Assembly (NCBI RefSeq): GCF_016595275.2
Contig: NZ_JAENIQ020000006.1
Location: 1-64,000, forward strand
Direction: 5' to 3'
Origin: Corynebacterium pygosceleis
GTDB taxonomy: Bacteria > Actinomycetota > Actinomycetes > Mycobacteriales > Mycobacteriaceae
Length of the DNA: 64,000 bases
Of the stretch, positions 44,901-54,090 are shown piece after piece. The notes under the pieces were generated by a model that worked only from the letters and a program-made list of their open reading frames with translations, was not told the DNA's origin and did no database searches. Position 1 is the stretch's first letter; every line of letters starts with the position of its first letter. The position numbers and the translations under genes are program-made.

Positions 44901-47900
44901 CCGAGGACGCGATGGGTGAGCTCACCCGCGTCGCCGCCGGCGGAACCCTCGCCGAACTCGACGGCGACACCGCCCACTGGTCCACCACCCTCGACCTCGG
45001 CCACACGGCCGACTACCAGGGTGTGACCACCGGCTACCTGCCCGACACCCTCACCCCGGCGGGAACCGCACCCGATGTCCTCGTCGGCCGCGCCTGGCCC
45101 GCCGTGTTCGCCGCCGTGCGTTCCGCCGTCATCCCCGGTACCGACTCCGCGTCCGTCGTCGAGGGCATGCTGTCCCTGGTGCACCTCGAGCACCACCTCA
45201 AGCTCGACCGCGAACTGCCCGTCCCCACCGCGGACTGCCCCGTGCAGCTCGACGTGACCGCGACCGCAGACGAGGTCACCGACACCGACATCGGACGGGT
45301 CGTCGTCGTCCGCGCCCGCATCACCGCCGACGGCGAACCCCTCGGCACCCTGTCCGAGCGATTCGCCATCCGTGGACGCAACGGTCGGGCCACCGCGAAC
45401 ACCAACACCTCGGTTCTGCCGAGCGTCGTCGACACCCCGCGCTCCTTCCGCACCATCGCCACCGTCACCGCCCCGAAGGACCTCCGGCCCTTCGCCGTGG
45501 TCTCCGGCGACCGCAACCCCATCCACGTCTCACCGACCGCCGCCGGCCTCGCAGGCCTGCCCGGCGTCATCGTCCACGGCATGTGGACCTCCGCCATCGG
45601 CGAACTCATCGCCGCCGCCGGATTCTCCGACGACAGCACCACCACCGCGCCGGGCCGCGTCGTCGAGTACACCGCGACGATGCTCGCCCCGGTCCTGCCC
45701 GGCTCCACGATCGAGTTCACCGTGGAACGCACCGGCATCGACGACCGCCCGGGCTGCGGCGAGGTGCGCAGCGTCACCGCCACCGTCGGCGGTAACCCCG
45801 TCCTCGTCGCCACCGCCGTCATGGCCGCGCCGAAGACCTTCTACGCCTTCCCCGGACAGGGCATCCAGTCCCCGGGCATGGGCATGGACGCCTACCTGTC
45901 CTCGTCCGCGGCGAAGGAGGTCTGGGACCGTGCCGACGCGCACACCCGCGGAAAGCTGGGCTTCTCCGTCCTGGAGATCGTGCGCAACAACCCGACCGAG
46001 GTCGTCGTCAACGGCGAGCGCTTCCACCACCCGGACGGTGTCCTGTTCCTCACCCAGTTCACCCAGGTCGCCATGGCGACCCTCGGTGTCGCACAGGTCG
46101 CCGAGATGCGCGAGGCCAACGCCCTGAACCAGCGCGCCTACTTCGCCGGCCACTCCGTCGGCGAGTACAACGCCCTCGCCGCCTACGCCCGGGCGCTCAC
46201 CCTGGAATCCGTCGTCGAGATCGTCTACCGCCGCGGCCTGACCATGCACCGTCTCGTCGACCGCGACGAGAACGGCAACTCCAACTACGCGCTCGCCGCC
46301 CTGCGCCCCAACAAGATGGGGCTCACCGCCGACAACGTCGCCGAGTTCGTCGCCCGCATCGCGGAGGAGTCCGGCGAGTTCCTCGAGATCGTCAACTACA
46401 ACCTCGCCGGCCTCCAGTACGCCGTCGCGGGCACCGTCACCGGCCTGAAGGCCCTCGGTGCAGCGGCGGAGCAGGCCGCGCCGGGCCAGCGGGCGTTCAT
46501 CCTGATCCCCGGCATCGACGTGCCCTTCCACTCGTCGGTCCTGCGCGACGGTGTGGGCGACTTCCGAGACCACCTGGACTCCCTGCTGCCGCAGGAACTC
46601 GACCTCGACGTCCTCGTCGGCCGCTACATCCCGAACCTCGTGGCCCGCCCGTTCGAGCTCACCCGTGACTTCGTCGAATCCATGACCGAGGTCGTCGACT
46701 CGCCGCTGCTCGACGAGATCCTCGCCGACTTCGACGCGGCCGCCGCGAACGAGCAGAAACTCGCCCGCACCATCCTCGTCGAACTTCTCGCCTGGCAGTT
46801 CGCCTCCCCGGTCCGCTGGATCGAGACGCAGGACCTCGTCCTGCGCGACACCGACCACGGCGGCCTCGGCGTGGAGCGCTTCGTCGAGGTCGGCGTGGGC
46901 TCCGCCCCGACCATCGCGAACATGATGGGCCAGTCACTGCGCCTCCCGCAGTACGCCCACTGCGACATCGAGGTCCTCAACATCGAGCGCGACCGCAACG
47001 TCGTGTTCGCCACCGACGAGATCGTCCGCGAGGTCACCGACGAGGAGACCTCCGACACCGGTGCCGACACCGGAACCCCGGCCGCCGAAGGCTCCGCCAG
47101 CGCGGAACCCGCGGCAGCGGCCGCACCGGTCGAGCAGGCCGCCCCGGCCGCCCCGGCGGGCGGACCCCGCCCCGACGACATCGCCTACGGTCCGGCGGAC
47201 GCCACCGCGCTGCTCATCGCCCTGTGGACCAAGGTCCGCCCCGAGCAGATGGGCGTCACCGACTCCATCGAGACCCTCGTCGACGGGGTCTCCTCCCGCC
47301 GCAACCAGCTCCTGCTCGACCTCGGCGTCGAGTTCGGGCTCGGCGCCATCGACGGCGCCGCCGACGCGGAGATCGCCGACCTGAAGAACACCGTCTCCCG
47401 CATGGCGAAGGGCTACACCGCCTTCGGCCCGGTGCTCTCCGACGCGATCGCCGACGCCCTGCGCCGCATCACCGGCCCCACCGGCAAGCGCCCCGGCTAC
47501 ATCAGCGAGCGCGTGACCGGCACCTGGCAGCTCGGCCAGGGCTGGGCCGACCACGTCACCGCAGCCGTGATCGCGGGTTCCCGCGAGGGATCCTCCCTGC
47601 GGGGCGGCGACCTCGCCACCCTGAGCCCCGCCGCACCGTCGAACGCCGGTGAACTGGACGCCCTCATCGACGCCGCCGTGCAGCAGGTCGCCGCCGACCA
47701 CGGTGTCTCCGTCGGTCTGCCGTCCGCCGGTGGCGCAGGAGGCGGCGTCGTCGACTCCGCCGCACTCGGCGAGTTCGCGGAGCAGGTCACCGGTAAGGCC
47801 GGCGTCCTCGCCGCCACCGCCCGCACGATCCTCGCCCAGCTGGGTCTCAACCACACCCCGCGCACCGAGGGGCTCTCCGACGCCGAGGCCGACCAGAGCT

Positions 47901-50900
47901 TCTTCGAGCTCGTCAGCAAGGAACTCGGCTCCGACTGGCCGCGCCTGGTCTCCGAGACGTTCGAGGCAGAGCGCACCGTCCTCATCGACGACCGCTGGGC
48001 CACCGCCCGCGAGGACGTCATCCGCGTCGCCGCGGGGGAGACCGACGGCGGGAACCTCGACGTCACCGGCACCGGAACTGCCGTCGCCGACCTCGCGGCC
48101 CACCTCGCGACCAGGGCCGACGAGGAGACCGCCGCCACGCTGCGCCGCCTCGCGGAGCAGGCCCGCGACACCACACCCGGCGAATACGCCGACGATGTCG
48201 CCGTGGTCACCGGCGGATCGCCGAACTCCATCGCGGCCGCGATCGTCGCCAGGCTCCTGGCCGGTGGCGCGACCGTCGTCGCCACCACCTCCTCGCTCGA
48301 CCACGACCGCCTTGAGTTCTACAAGGGCCTCTACCGCGACAACGCCCGTGGCGGAGCCGCCCTGTGGATCGTGCCCGCGAACCTCACCTCCTACGCCGAC
48401 CTCGAATCGGTGATCGAGTGGATCGGCTCCGAGCAGACCGCCACCGTCAACGGTGAGAAGAAGGTCACCAAGAAGGCACTCGTCCCGACGCTGCTGTTCC
48501 CGTTCGCCGCACCGCGCGTCATGGGCAGCCTCGACGACGCCGGCCCCCGCGCCGAGAACGAGATGCGCCTGCTGCTCTGGTCCGTCGAACGGCTCATCTC
48601 CGGGCTGTCCGCCATCGGCACCGACGTCCGCGTCGGCCGCCGCATGCACGTCGTCCTGCCGGGTTCCCCGAACCGGGGCCGCTTCGGTGGCGACGGCGCG
48701 TACGGCGAGTCCAAGGCCGCGCTCGACGCCCTGGTCACCCGCTGGAACGCCGAACCCGTGTGGGGTGACCGCACCTCGCTCGTCCACGCCCTGATCGGCT
48801 GGGTCCGGGGCACCGGACTCATGGGCGGCAACGACCCCCTCGTCGAGGCCGTCGAGGCCGCCGGCGTGCGCACCTACTCCACGGAGGAGATCGCCGCCGA
48901 GCTGCTCACCCAGGTCGACACCGGCGTGCGCGCCAGCGCCGCCCAGTCGCCCGTCACCGTGGACCTCACCGGCGGACTCGGGGAAGCGGACCTGGATCTC
49001 GCCGAACTCGGACGCAACGCCGCCCGGGACGCCGCCGCAGCCGAGGCCGACCACGACGGCGACGACACCAAGCGGGAACTGACCGCCCTGCCCACCCCGT
49101 ACCGCCGCGTGCGGCAGACCACCCCGGACTTCTCGGGACAGGTCACCGCCGACCTCGACGACATGGTCGTCATCGTCGGCACCGGCGAGCTCGGCCCCTA
49201 CGGATCCGCGCGCACCCGCTTCGACGCCGAGGTCACCGGCGACCTCACCGCCGCCGGCGTCATCGAACTCGCCTGGTCCATGGGCCTGATCACCTGGGAC
49301 GTCGACCCCACCCCCGGCTGGTACGACGCCGACGGCAACGAGATCGACGAGGCGGACATCCACGACCGTTTCCACGACGAGGTCCTCGCCCGGGTCGGCG
49401 TGCGCCGCTACCACGACGACTTCGACATGGTGGACAACCTCGCCCCGGAACTCACCACCGTCTACCTCGACCACGACATGACCTTCAGCGTCCCCGACGC
49501 CGAGGCCGCCCGCACCTTCGTCGACTCCGAACCGGACAACACCAGCGCCTGGCTCGACGAGGAGACCGGCGAGTGGAACGTCACCCGCCACGCCGGATCC
49601 GCGGTCCGCGTCCCGCGCCGCATGTCCATGAGCCGCTTCGTCGGCGGCCAGATCCCCGAGGGCTTCGACCCGACCGTGTGGGGCATCCCCGCCGACATGG
49701 CCGACAACCTCGACCGCGTCGCGCTCTGGAACATCGTCTGCACCGTGGACGCGTTCCTGTCCTCCGGATTCACCCCGGCTGAACTCATGCGCGCCGTACA
49801 TCCCGCCCGCGTGTCCTCCACCCAGGGCACCGGCATGGGTGGCGTCGAGTCCATGCGTTCCCTCTACATCGACCGCCTGCTCGCCGAACCCCGCGCCAAC
49901 GACATCCTCCAGGAGGCGCTGCCGAACGTCATCGCCGCGCACGTCATGCAGAGCTACGTCGGCGGCTACGGCCAGATGATCCACCCCGTCGCCGCCTGCG
50001 CCACCGCAGCGGTGTCCGTCGAGGAGGGTGTCGACAAGATCAAGCTCGGCAAGGCCGACGTCGTCGTCGCCGGTGGTTTCGACGACCTCTCCGTCGAGGG
50101 CATCACCGGCTTCGGTGACATGGCCGCCACCGCCGACTCCGCGGAGATGGCGGGCAAGGGTATCGAGGAGAAGTACTTCTCCCGCGCCAACGACCGACGC
50201 CGCGGCGGCTTCGTCTCCTCCGCGGGCGGAGGAACGCTGCTGCTCGCCCGCGCGAGCGTCGCCGCCGAACTCGGACTGCCCGTGCACGGTGTGATCGCCT
50301 TCGCCGAATCCTTCGCCGACGGTGCGCACACCTCCATCCCGGCACCCGGTCTCGGCGCACTGTCCGCGGCACGCGGCGGAGTGAACTCCCGGCTCGCCAA
50401 GGCACTCGCATCGGTGGGTGTCACCGCCGACGAGATCGCCGTGGTGTCCAAGCACGACACCTCCACCACCGCGAACGACCCGAACGAGTCCGACCTCCAC
50501 GAGCGGATCGCCGCATCCATCGGCCGCGCCGACGGCAACCCGCTCTACGTCATCTCCCAGAAGTCACTCACCGGCCACGCCAAGGGCGGCGCCGCGGCCT
50601 TCCAGATGATCGGACTCACCCAGGTGCTGCGCAGCGGCATCCTCCCCGCGAACCGTGCCCTCGACTGCGTCGACCCGGTCCTGGCGAAGCACAACCACCT
50701 CGTGTGGCTGCGCACCCCCCTGAACCTGGCCGCACGCCCGCCGAAGGCCGGACTGGTCACCTCCCTCGGATTCGGACACGTCTCCGCACTGGTCGCCATC
50801 GTCCACCCGGACGCCTTCGTCGAGGCACTCCGCACCGCACAGGGTGACGACGCCGTCGCCTCCTGGACGGCACGCGCCACCGCCCGCGAAGAAGCCGGCC

Positions 50901-51070
50901 TGCGCCGCATCCTCCGCGGAATCTACGGCGGACCGGCCCTGTTCACCCGCCCCACCGACCGCAACCTCGGCGCCACCGGGGCAGCGGCCAAGGAACGCGA
51001 GGCGAACATCCTGCTGGACGACGACGCCCGACTCGTCGACGGCGTCCTGCGCACCGGCGGAGAGATCTAG
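41933..51070 (+). CDS. fas: Type I fatty acid synthase
   Basis: This 3045-aa protein carries all activities for fatty acid synthesis on one chain, as in mycobacteria and corynebacteria. In order: an acyltransferase with GHSQG near residue 127, an FMN enoyl reductase around residues 380-650 (LLAGMTPTTVDPEIVAAAAN), a MaoC-like dehydratase near 1189 (SGDRNPIHVSP), a malonyl/palmitoyl transferase with GHSVGE near 1404, an acyl carrier domain with the pantetheine Ser in DGVSSRRN near 1786, a ketoreductase with VVTGGSPNSIAAAI near 2090, and a ketosynthase with Cys near 2688 (AACATAA) and His near 2880 (LTGHAKGG). GTG 41933 follows AGGAG. acpS is downstream. Confidence 0.97.
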   Translation: MTEHQHTFGSDRLIDNLGEQSYALSFSGQGFDWLSTLRAALGAGAGSNVSGIVEQAEELLAPVFDALVGARPHGFDPVGWADDDGAPSFDTAQAAISVPGIFTAQLAVLDALESQGLDIERAAAVIGHSQGVLGVHLMKDVSRAAELVAVAELIGASMTRTGRMTGLIQQGDACPMLLIQGVTREQLTRAIAATCGDVDERLRPVIGLRNGIDAFVLVGRPADVAAVRDLLLKFAARDAKALENKERGGKPFAPTFTPLKVQTAFHHPAFAPGVEQVVEWASACGIDTGLAREVAADVMVNPVDWVAEVGGAADAGAAWIFEVGPDGGVAGLTRKIVTGRGVGVLAVHDEAGQSRLFDPGLPMEPPADFSRFAPRVARDADGNDILVTRFTELTGYSPMLLAGMTPTTVDPEIVAAAANAGNWAEMAGGGQVTPAILESNIAKLTDLLEPGVNAQFNSMFLDPYLWKMQIGGKRLVQRARANGAPINGVVITAGMPDHDEAVELVHELREANIPWVCFKPGAVKHIRKCLDIAAALPEIPVIIQVEGGKAGGHHSWEDLDDLLIATYGDIRRHGNVVLCVGGGIGTPERAADYITGEWATAHGLPAMPVDGILVGTAAMATKEAKTSEAVKQLLVDTTGIDDWVGAGHAAGGMASGRSQLGADIHEIDNSAAKAGRLLDEVAGDADAVAARRDEIIDAIGRTCKPYFGDLTDMTYRTWLQRYLELSGPYKGEWTDITWFNRFREMLGRAEARLTDTDHGTFTAVVDIDENDAPRTAVEKLVEAYPSATTEPLHPADVAWFLGLCRTPGKPVNFVPVIDENVRRWWRSDSLWQAQDERYDADQVCVIPGPAAVAGITRMNEPVADLLARFNAATIARVGDTAVDTAPATVETAPVPRVLAASGTYWAGRHTASLIGRLGAPDAWETAADGRSATHTATGSTLVEQDDTHAVLTVPLAGSTAAGTTTDLTIRFTLPSDAVPGSVPQVTQADAEDAMGELTRVAAGGTLAELDGDTAHWSTTLDLGHTADYQGVTTGYLPDTLTPAGTAPDVLVGRAWPAVFAAVRSAVIPGTDSASVVEGMLSLVHLEHHLKLDRELPVPTADCPVQLDVTATADEVTDTDIGRVVVVRARITADGEPLGTLSERFAIRGRNGRATANTNTSVLPSVVDTPRSFRTIATVTAPKDLRPFAVVSGDRNPIHVSPTAAGLAGLPGVIVHGMWTSAIGELIAAAGFSDDSTTTAPGRVVEYTATMLAPVLPGSTIEFTVERTGIDDRPGCGEVRSVTATVGGNPVLVATAVMAAPKTFYAFPGQGIQSPGMGMDAYLSSSAAKEVWDRADAHTRGKLGFSVLEIVRNNPTEVVVNGERFHHPDGVLFLTQFTQVAMATLGVAQVAEMREANALNQRAYFAGHSVGEYNALAAYARALTLESVVEIVYRRGLTMHRLVDRDENGNSNYALAALRPNKMGLTADNVAEFVARIAEESGEFLEIVNYNLAGLQYAVAGTVTGLKALGAAAEQAAPGQRAFILIPGIDVPFHSSVLRDGVGDFRDHLDSLLPQELDLDVLVGRYIPNLVARPFELTRDFVESMTEVVDSPLLDEILADFDAAAANEQKLARTILVELLAWQFASPVRWIETQDLVLRDTDHGGLGVERFVEVGVGSAPTIANMMGQSLRLPQYAHCDIEVLNIERDRNVVFATDEIVREVTDEETSDTGADTGTPAAEGSASAEPAAAAAPVEQAAPAAPAGGPRPDDIAYGPADATALLIALWTKVRPEQMGVTDSIETLVDGVSSRRNQLLLDLGVEFGLGAIDGAADAEIADLKNTVSRMAKGYTAFGPVLSDAIADALRRITGPTGKRPGYISERVTGTWQLGQGWADHVTAAVIAGSREGSSLRGGDLATLSPAAPSNAGELDALIDAAVQQVAADHGVSVGLPSAGGAGGGVVDSAALGEFAEQVTGKAGVLAATARTILAQLGLNHTPRTEGLSDAEADQSFFELVSKELGSDWPRLVSETFEAERTVLIDDRWATAREDVIRVAAGETDGGNLDVTGTGTAVADLAAHLATRADEETAATLRRLAEQARDTTPGEYADDVAVVTGGSPNSIAAAIVARLLAGGATVVATTSSLDHDRLEFYKGLYRDNARGGAALWIVPANLTSYADLESVIEWIGSEQTATVNGEKKVTKKALVPTLLFPFAAPRVMGSLDDAGPRAENEMRLLLWSVERLISGLSAIGTDVRVGRRMHVVLPGSPNRGRFGGDGAYGESKAALDALVTRWNAEPVWGDRTSLVHALIGWVRGTGLMGGNDPLVEAVEAAGVRTYSTEEIAAELLTQVDTGVRASAAQSPVTVDLTGGLGEADLDLAELGRNAARDAAAAEADHDGDDTKRELTALPTPYRRVRQTTPDFSGQVTADLDDMVVIVGTGELGPYGSARTRFDAEVTGDLTAAGVIELAWSMGLITWDVDPTPGWYDADGNEIDEADIHDRFHDEVLARVGVRRYHDDFDMVDNLAPELTTVYLDHDMTFSVPDAEAARTFVDSEPDNTSAWLDEETGEWNVTRHAGSAVRVPRRMSMSRFVGGQIPEGFDPTVWGIPADMADNLDRVALWNIVCTVDAFLSSGFTPAELMRAVHPARVSSTQGTGMGGVESMRSLYIDRLLAEPRANDILQEALPNVIAAHVMQSYVGGYGQMIHPVAACATAAVSVEEGVDKIKLGKADVVVAGGFDDLSVEGITGFGDMAATADSAEMAGKGIEEKYFSRANDRRRGGFVSSAGGGTLLLARASVAAELGLPVHGVIAFAESFADGAHTSIPAPGLGALSAARGGVNSRLAKALASVGVTADEIAVVSKHDTSTTANDPNESDLHERIAASIGRADGNPLYVISQKSLTGHAKGGAAAFQMIGLTQVLRSGILPANRALDCVDPVLAKHNHLVWLRTPLNLAARPPKAGLVTSLGFGHVSALVAIVHPDAFVEALRTAQGDDAVASWTARATAREEAGLRRILRGIYGGPALFTRPTDRNLGATGAAAKEREANILLDDDARLVDGVLRTGGEI

Positions 51071-51093
51071 CGCCGGCGTACCGCTGAACGACC

Positions 51094-51139
51094 GACGACC
51101 GCCGCCCCACCCGTTCACACAGGTGGGGCGGCGGTCGTC
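51094..51139 (+). terminator. Terminator after fas
   Basis: A perfect 18-bp stem (51094-51111 with 51122-51139) with a 10-base loop begins 24 bases after the fas stop. acpS is then read from its own promoter. Confidence 0.85.
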
Positions 51140-51186
51140 TCGTGCCACCACCCGGAACGGTGATCCCCCGAAAGTAGAATGGCCCC

Positions 51187-51621
51187 ATGCCCGCACCACT
51201 GCTGCCCGCCACCGGAATCGACCTCGTCCACGTTCCCGGCTTCGCCGAACAACTGGACACCCCGGGCAGCACCTTCACGGACGTGTTCACCGCCACCGAG
51301 AAGCGCACCGCAGCGCGGAAACCCGCCCACCTGCGAGCTGAACACCTCGCCGGACGCTGGGCCGCCAAGGAAGCGTTCATCAAGGCCTGGTCCACCGCAC
51401 TCTACGGACAACCACCCGTCATCGCACCGGAACACCTCAACTGGCGGGAAATCGAGGTAAGACCCGACCGGTGGGGGAGAGTAGCCCTCACACTCCACGG
51501 AGAGGTGGCTACCGCCGTGAGTACCAGCCTGGGGGACGTGCGCGTGAGTCTGTCGATCTCGCACGACGGGGACTACGCGACGGCGATGTGTTGGGTGGGG
51601 TCAGATAACGATGAGCACTGA
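51187..51621 (+). CDS. acpS: Holo-[acyl-carrier-protein] synthase
   Basis: AcpS attaches 4'-phosphopantetheine from CoA to the acyl carrier domain of FAS-I. The 144-aa protein has GIDLVHVPGF (metal-binding Asp) and LAGRWAAKEAFIKAW (conserved Lys-Glu pair). TAGAAT (51175-51180) ends six bases before ATG 51187, giving a leaderless message. The gene's place after fas and its length fit the actinobacterial AcpS that serves FAS-I. A T-rich terminator follows. Confidence 0.95.
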   Translation: MPAPLLPATGIDLVHVPGFAEQLDTPGSTFTDVFTATEKRTAARKPAHLRAEHLAGRWAAKEAFIKAWSTALYGQPPVIAPEHLNWREIEVRPDRWGRVALTLHGEVATAVSTSLGDVRVSLSISHDGDYATAMCWVGSDNDEH

Positions 51622-51662
51622 CGATGAGGTGCCAAGGAAGTAGCTGAAACGACAATCGTGGA

Positions 51663-51697
51663 GGGGACACTGTGGCGATGCCACAGTGTCCCCTTTT
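51663..51697 (+). terminator. Intrinsic terminator of acpS
   Basis: GGGGACACTGTGGC (51663-51676) pairs with GCCACAGTGTCCCC (51680-51693) around a three-base loop, followed by TTTT. Confidence 0.95.
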
Positions 51698-52054
51698 GTA
51701 AAATTGGCGGCTGGTTTGTCAGCCAGTATCAGTATTAAGCCCCGTGAGGACGGGGAAGAAAAACTCGAAAATGCTAGAAGCATCATCACTAACGGGCCAT
51801 CCCCACTTGTTGAGGTGGGGAATTGTGTGAAAGATCATCGGCACCGTGTGAAAAATGTAGCACAGTATCGACAACTGACACTCGGAGTGTCGTCACTAGG
51901 TCAAGTGTGTTAAGCGTATTCATTTGGATACACTTTTCTAGAATTAACTTAGTGATGATTCTTAGAGTGTGAATCATCTGTGATACTCTGATTCCATTGG
52001 AGAGCGTCGGTCTAGTTTTCCTGTTCGGCAAGTCGCGCAAAGGGAGATGACAGG
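51698..52054. other. Low-GC spacer with hairpins
   Basis: This stretch is clearly less GC-rich than its neighbours and codes for nothing I recognise. It contains CCCCGTGAGGACGGGG (51740-51755) and CCCCACTTGTTGAGGTGGGG (51801-51820), which form hairpins like those at ends of IS200/IS605 elements or their guide RNAs, but no transposase is present. Several -10-like AT patches lie at 51910-51960. It may be a remnant of a mobile element or a promoter region for the ORF at 52055. Confidence 0.4.
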
Positions 52055-52378
52055 ATGGAAACTGAACGATGGGAAGAATTGGGGTATGAGACCGATGATC
52101 GAAAGTTGAGGGTCGTCGAGGGGGAGCTATCGATGCTCCGACACCTGGTTCGAGTGCGGATGAATGTGTAACGGGGAATGCTGGATTTTTTGTCGTCCTT
52201 GTCGATAAGGCCGCAGCGGGAGAGGGCCTTCGGCGGTGTGCCCAGCAGTGGGGATGGGAAATTTATGAACTAGATCCATCCAAGATCGGGGCAGCAGCTG
52301 TCGAACAGGTGATTGGGGTTCGCGCCACGTACTGCTGTTGCACGGTCCGGAAGTCGCTCAGATTGGTAAGTCCCGAAC
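52055..52378 (+). pseudogene. Unknown gene remnant, probably frameshifted
   Basis: ATG 52055, with AAAGGGAG eight bases upstream, opens a 38-codon frame (METERWEELGYETDDRKLRV... to TAA 52169). In another frame from about 52120 to the fasR end, with no start codon of its own, the text reads TGNAGFFVVLVDKAAAGEGL, then RRCAQQWGWEIYELDPSK, which looks protein-like. One base change near 52125-52140 would join them into a protein of about 110 aa. I do not recognise the family. It could be an eroded cargo gene of a mobile element, or two unrelated pieces. The stop of the second frame lies at 52423, inside the fasR gene on the other strand. Confidence 0.35.
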
Positions 52379-53044
52379 CTAACCCTGAGCCACCGAGAAC
52401 AGATAGGCGACGAGCATCCGCTTGATTTCCCTCACGGTGTAGTCGAAACGGTGGTCGTCGATACCCGGGTCGCGGACGGCGAAGTTCAGTAGGGAACTGG
52501 CGGTGTGGACGAGGATCGCGGCGAGTTCGCGGCGCTGTTCCTCGCTGGCGTGGCTCGCCAGCGGGCGCATGGCCTCGGCGATGATGTCCAGAACCTCGGA
52601 CTCCGTCGCAGCTGCGGTGGCGCGGGTCGCCGGGGTCGACTGGATCGCGTGCCACACCGCGCGGCGGGACGGATCATCGTGCCAGAGCTTCGAGACATGC
52701 TCAATGAACTCGTCGAGGAACTCCGGCCACTGGAGGGCCGGCACCTGATGCGCGAACGTGTCCAGCTCGGCCACGACCCCCGCCGTGTCCTGGCGGTCCA
52801 GTTCGCAGATGAGGACGTACTTGTTCGCGAAGAACTGGTAGAGCGTACCGATGGGTACCTCCGCGCGGCGCGCGACCTCGTCGAAGGTGAATGACTCGAA
52901 TCCGACGTCGACAAGCACACTCCGTGCAGCCGAAAGAATACGTTCAAAGCGCTCGCGCGAACGCTGCTGCGCAGGGCGACGCCGTGGAACGAGAATCTCC
53001 GTGGAATTCGGATCTTCCGGTGGGGTAGAAGCTCTGGACGTCAT
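52379..53044 (-). CDS. fasR: TetR-family regulator, likely FasR
   Basis: This 221-aa protein has a TetR helix-turn-helix (RILSAARSVLVDVGFESFTF then DEVARRAEVPIGTLYQFFAN, residues about 34-73) and a C-terminal helical ligand domain. In C. glutamicum the TetR regulator FasR represses fas and acc genes and lies between bcp and the DUF3618 gene near fas-IB; the same neighbours are here, so I infer FasR. The start at ATG 53044 is chosen over 53200, since the extension overlaps bcp. The symbol rests on synteny. Confidence 0.8.
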   Translation of the reverse strand: MTSRASTPPEDPNSTEILVPRRRPAQQRSRERFERILSAARSVLVDVGFESFTFDEVARRAEVPIGTLYQFFANKYVLICELDRQDTAGVVAELDTFAHQVPALQWPEFLDEFIEHVSKLWHDDPSRRAVWHAIQSTPATRATAAATESEVLDIIAEAMRPLASHASEEQRRELAAILVHTASSLLNFAVRDPGIDDHRFDYTVREIKRMLVAYLFSVAQG

Positions 53045-53055
53045 CGGGCTCCCGG

Positions 53056-53556
53056 TCAGAGATCCCGGAGAACGCGGGCGACGTGTCCCGTGGCACGGAC
53101 GTTGTACTGGGCCGACTCCACCTTGCCGTCGGCACCTATGATCACCGTCGAACGAATCACACCCTGCACCACGCGGCCATAGTTCTTCTTCTCTCCCCAC
53201 GCCCCCCAGGCCGACATGGTCTCCTTCGACTCATCGGACAGGAGCGGGAACGTCAAGCCCTCCTCCTCATGGAAAGCCGCGAGGGCCTCCACCGGATCAG
53301 GTGAGACCCCCAGAACCGTGATCCCCAGATCGGAGAAATCGGACAGCCGGTCACGGAAATCACACGCCTGCTTCGTGCACCCGGGAGTCCCCGCCTTCGG
53401 GTAGAAGTACACCAACACCCGCTGACCGGCGAAATCCTTCAGCGACACCATCTCACCCGTATGCGCCGGCAGGGTGAGATCCGGCACCGAATCACCCGGT
53501 TCCAGCCGTCGCACAGACGAAGAAGCACCCGTGGAAGAAGACGAAGACACAGACAT
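53056..53556 (-). CDS. bcp: Thiol peroxidase, BCP/PrxQ-type
   Basis: This 166-aa peroxiredoxin reduces hydrogen peroxide and organic peroxides. The peroxidatic Cys is in YPKAGTPGCTKQACDFRD, where the second Cys five residues later is the resolving one (PrxQ type), and VLGVSPDPVEALAAFHEEEG fits the family. ATG 53556 and 53568 are both possible starts; the longer frame to 53706 is Ser/Gly-rich and overlaps the DUF3618 promoter. The first 16 residues are a Ser-rich run absent in most relatives. It lies 11 bases before fasR on the same strand. Confidence 0.92.
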   Translation of the reverse strand: MSVSSSSSTGASSSVRRLEPGDSVPDLTLPAHTGEMVSLKDFAGQRVLVYFYPKAGTPGCTKQACDFRDRLSDFSDLGITVLGVSPDPVEALAAFHEEEGLTFPLLSDESKETMSAWGAWGEKKNYGRVVQGVIRSTVIIGADGKVESAQYNVRATGHVARVLRDL

Positions 53557-53727
53557 GAACACAACCATACCCGGCACAGAACACGCCGTTAAGACCCGAA
53601 TCGTGTTACCTCCCGGGCCAGCTGCGTGCGGCAACACCGGGTCTCCAGATGCGCGGTACCCCACCCATGAACTACCGTTGGAGACATCACCAAGACTGAC
53701 CACCACAATTAAACCGGGAGTTCATCC

Positions 53728-54009
53728 GTGGCACGTGACATCGAAGACATTCAACGCGAGCTGGACCGCACCCGTCGGCAGTTCGCCTCCACTCTGGATC
53801 AGCTCGCCGAGCGCAGCCGACCCGAGAACATCGTCGACGACGCGAAGCGCTCAGCGACCGACAAGCTGAACGACCCGAAGGTCCAGAAGATCCTCGCAGG
53901 AGTCGCCGGCGCCGTCGTGCTCGCCGTCGCATTCGGTGTCTACCGCTCCCGCAAGAAGAGCAGCGACCTCAAGGAAATTCAGCGCATGCTCTCCGAGCGC
54001 CTCTCCTAG
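53728..54009 (+). CDS. DUF3618 membrane protein
   Basis: This 93-aa protein belongs to DUF3618. It has an N-terminal amphipathic helix (IQRELDRTRRQFASTLDQLA), a short linker, one membrane helix (ILAGVAGAVVLAVAFGVY), and a positively charged C-terminus (RSRKKSSDLKEI). The function is unknown. GTG 53728 is the start; it is divergent from bcp. A hairpin follows. Confidence 0.88.
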   Translation: MARDIEDIQRELDRTRRQFASTLDQLAERSRPENIVDDAKRSATDKLNDPKVQKILAGVAGAVVLAVAFGVYRSRKKSSDLKEIQRMLSERLS

Positions 54010-54030
54010 AATCGACGACAGAAGCACCCG

Positions 54031-54070
54031 AGCTTGAGGGCCTCTCCAACAACGGAGGGGCCCTCAAGCT
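54031..54070. terminator. Terminator between DUF3618 gene and ldt
   Basis: AGCTTGAGGG (54031-54040) pairs with CCCTCAAGCT (54061-54070), with a further CC/TCTCC inner stem. It lies between convergent genes. Confidence 0.85.
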
Positions 54071-54090
54071 CATTCACCTGTCACACGGAG

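Noticed and set aside
42272..45526. Open frame of 1084 codons opposite fas
   Set aside because: It lies antisense to conserved FAS domains, has biased G/V/D composition and no family resemblance. It is a shadow of GC-rich codon use; the same holds for the 1188-codon frame at 46934-50500.
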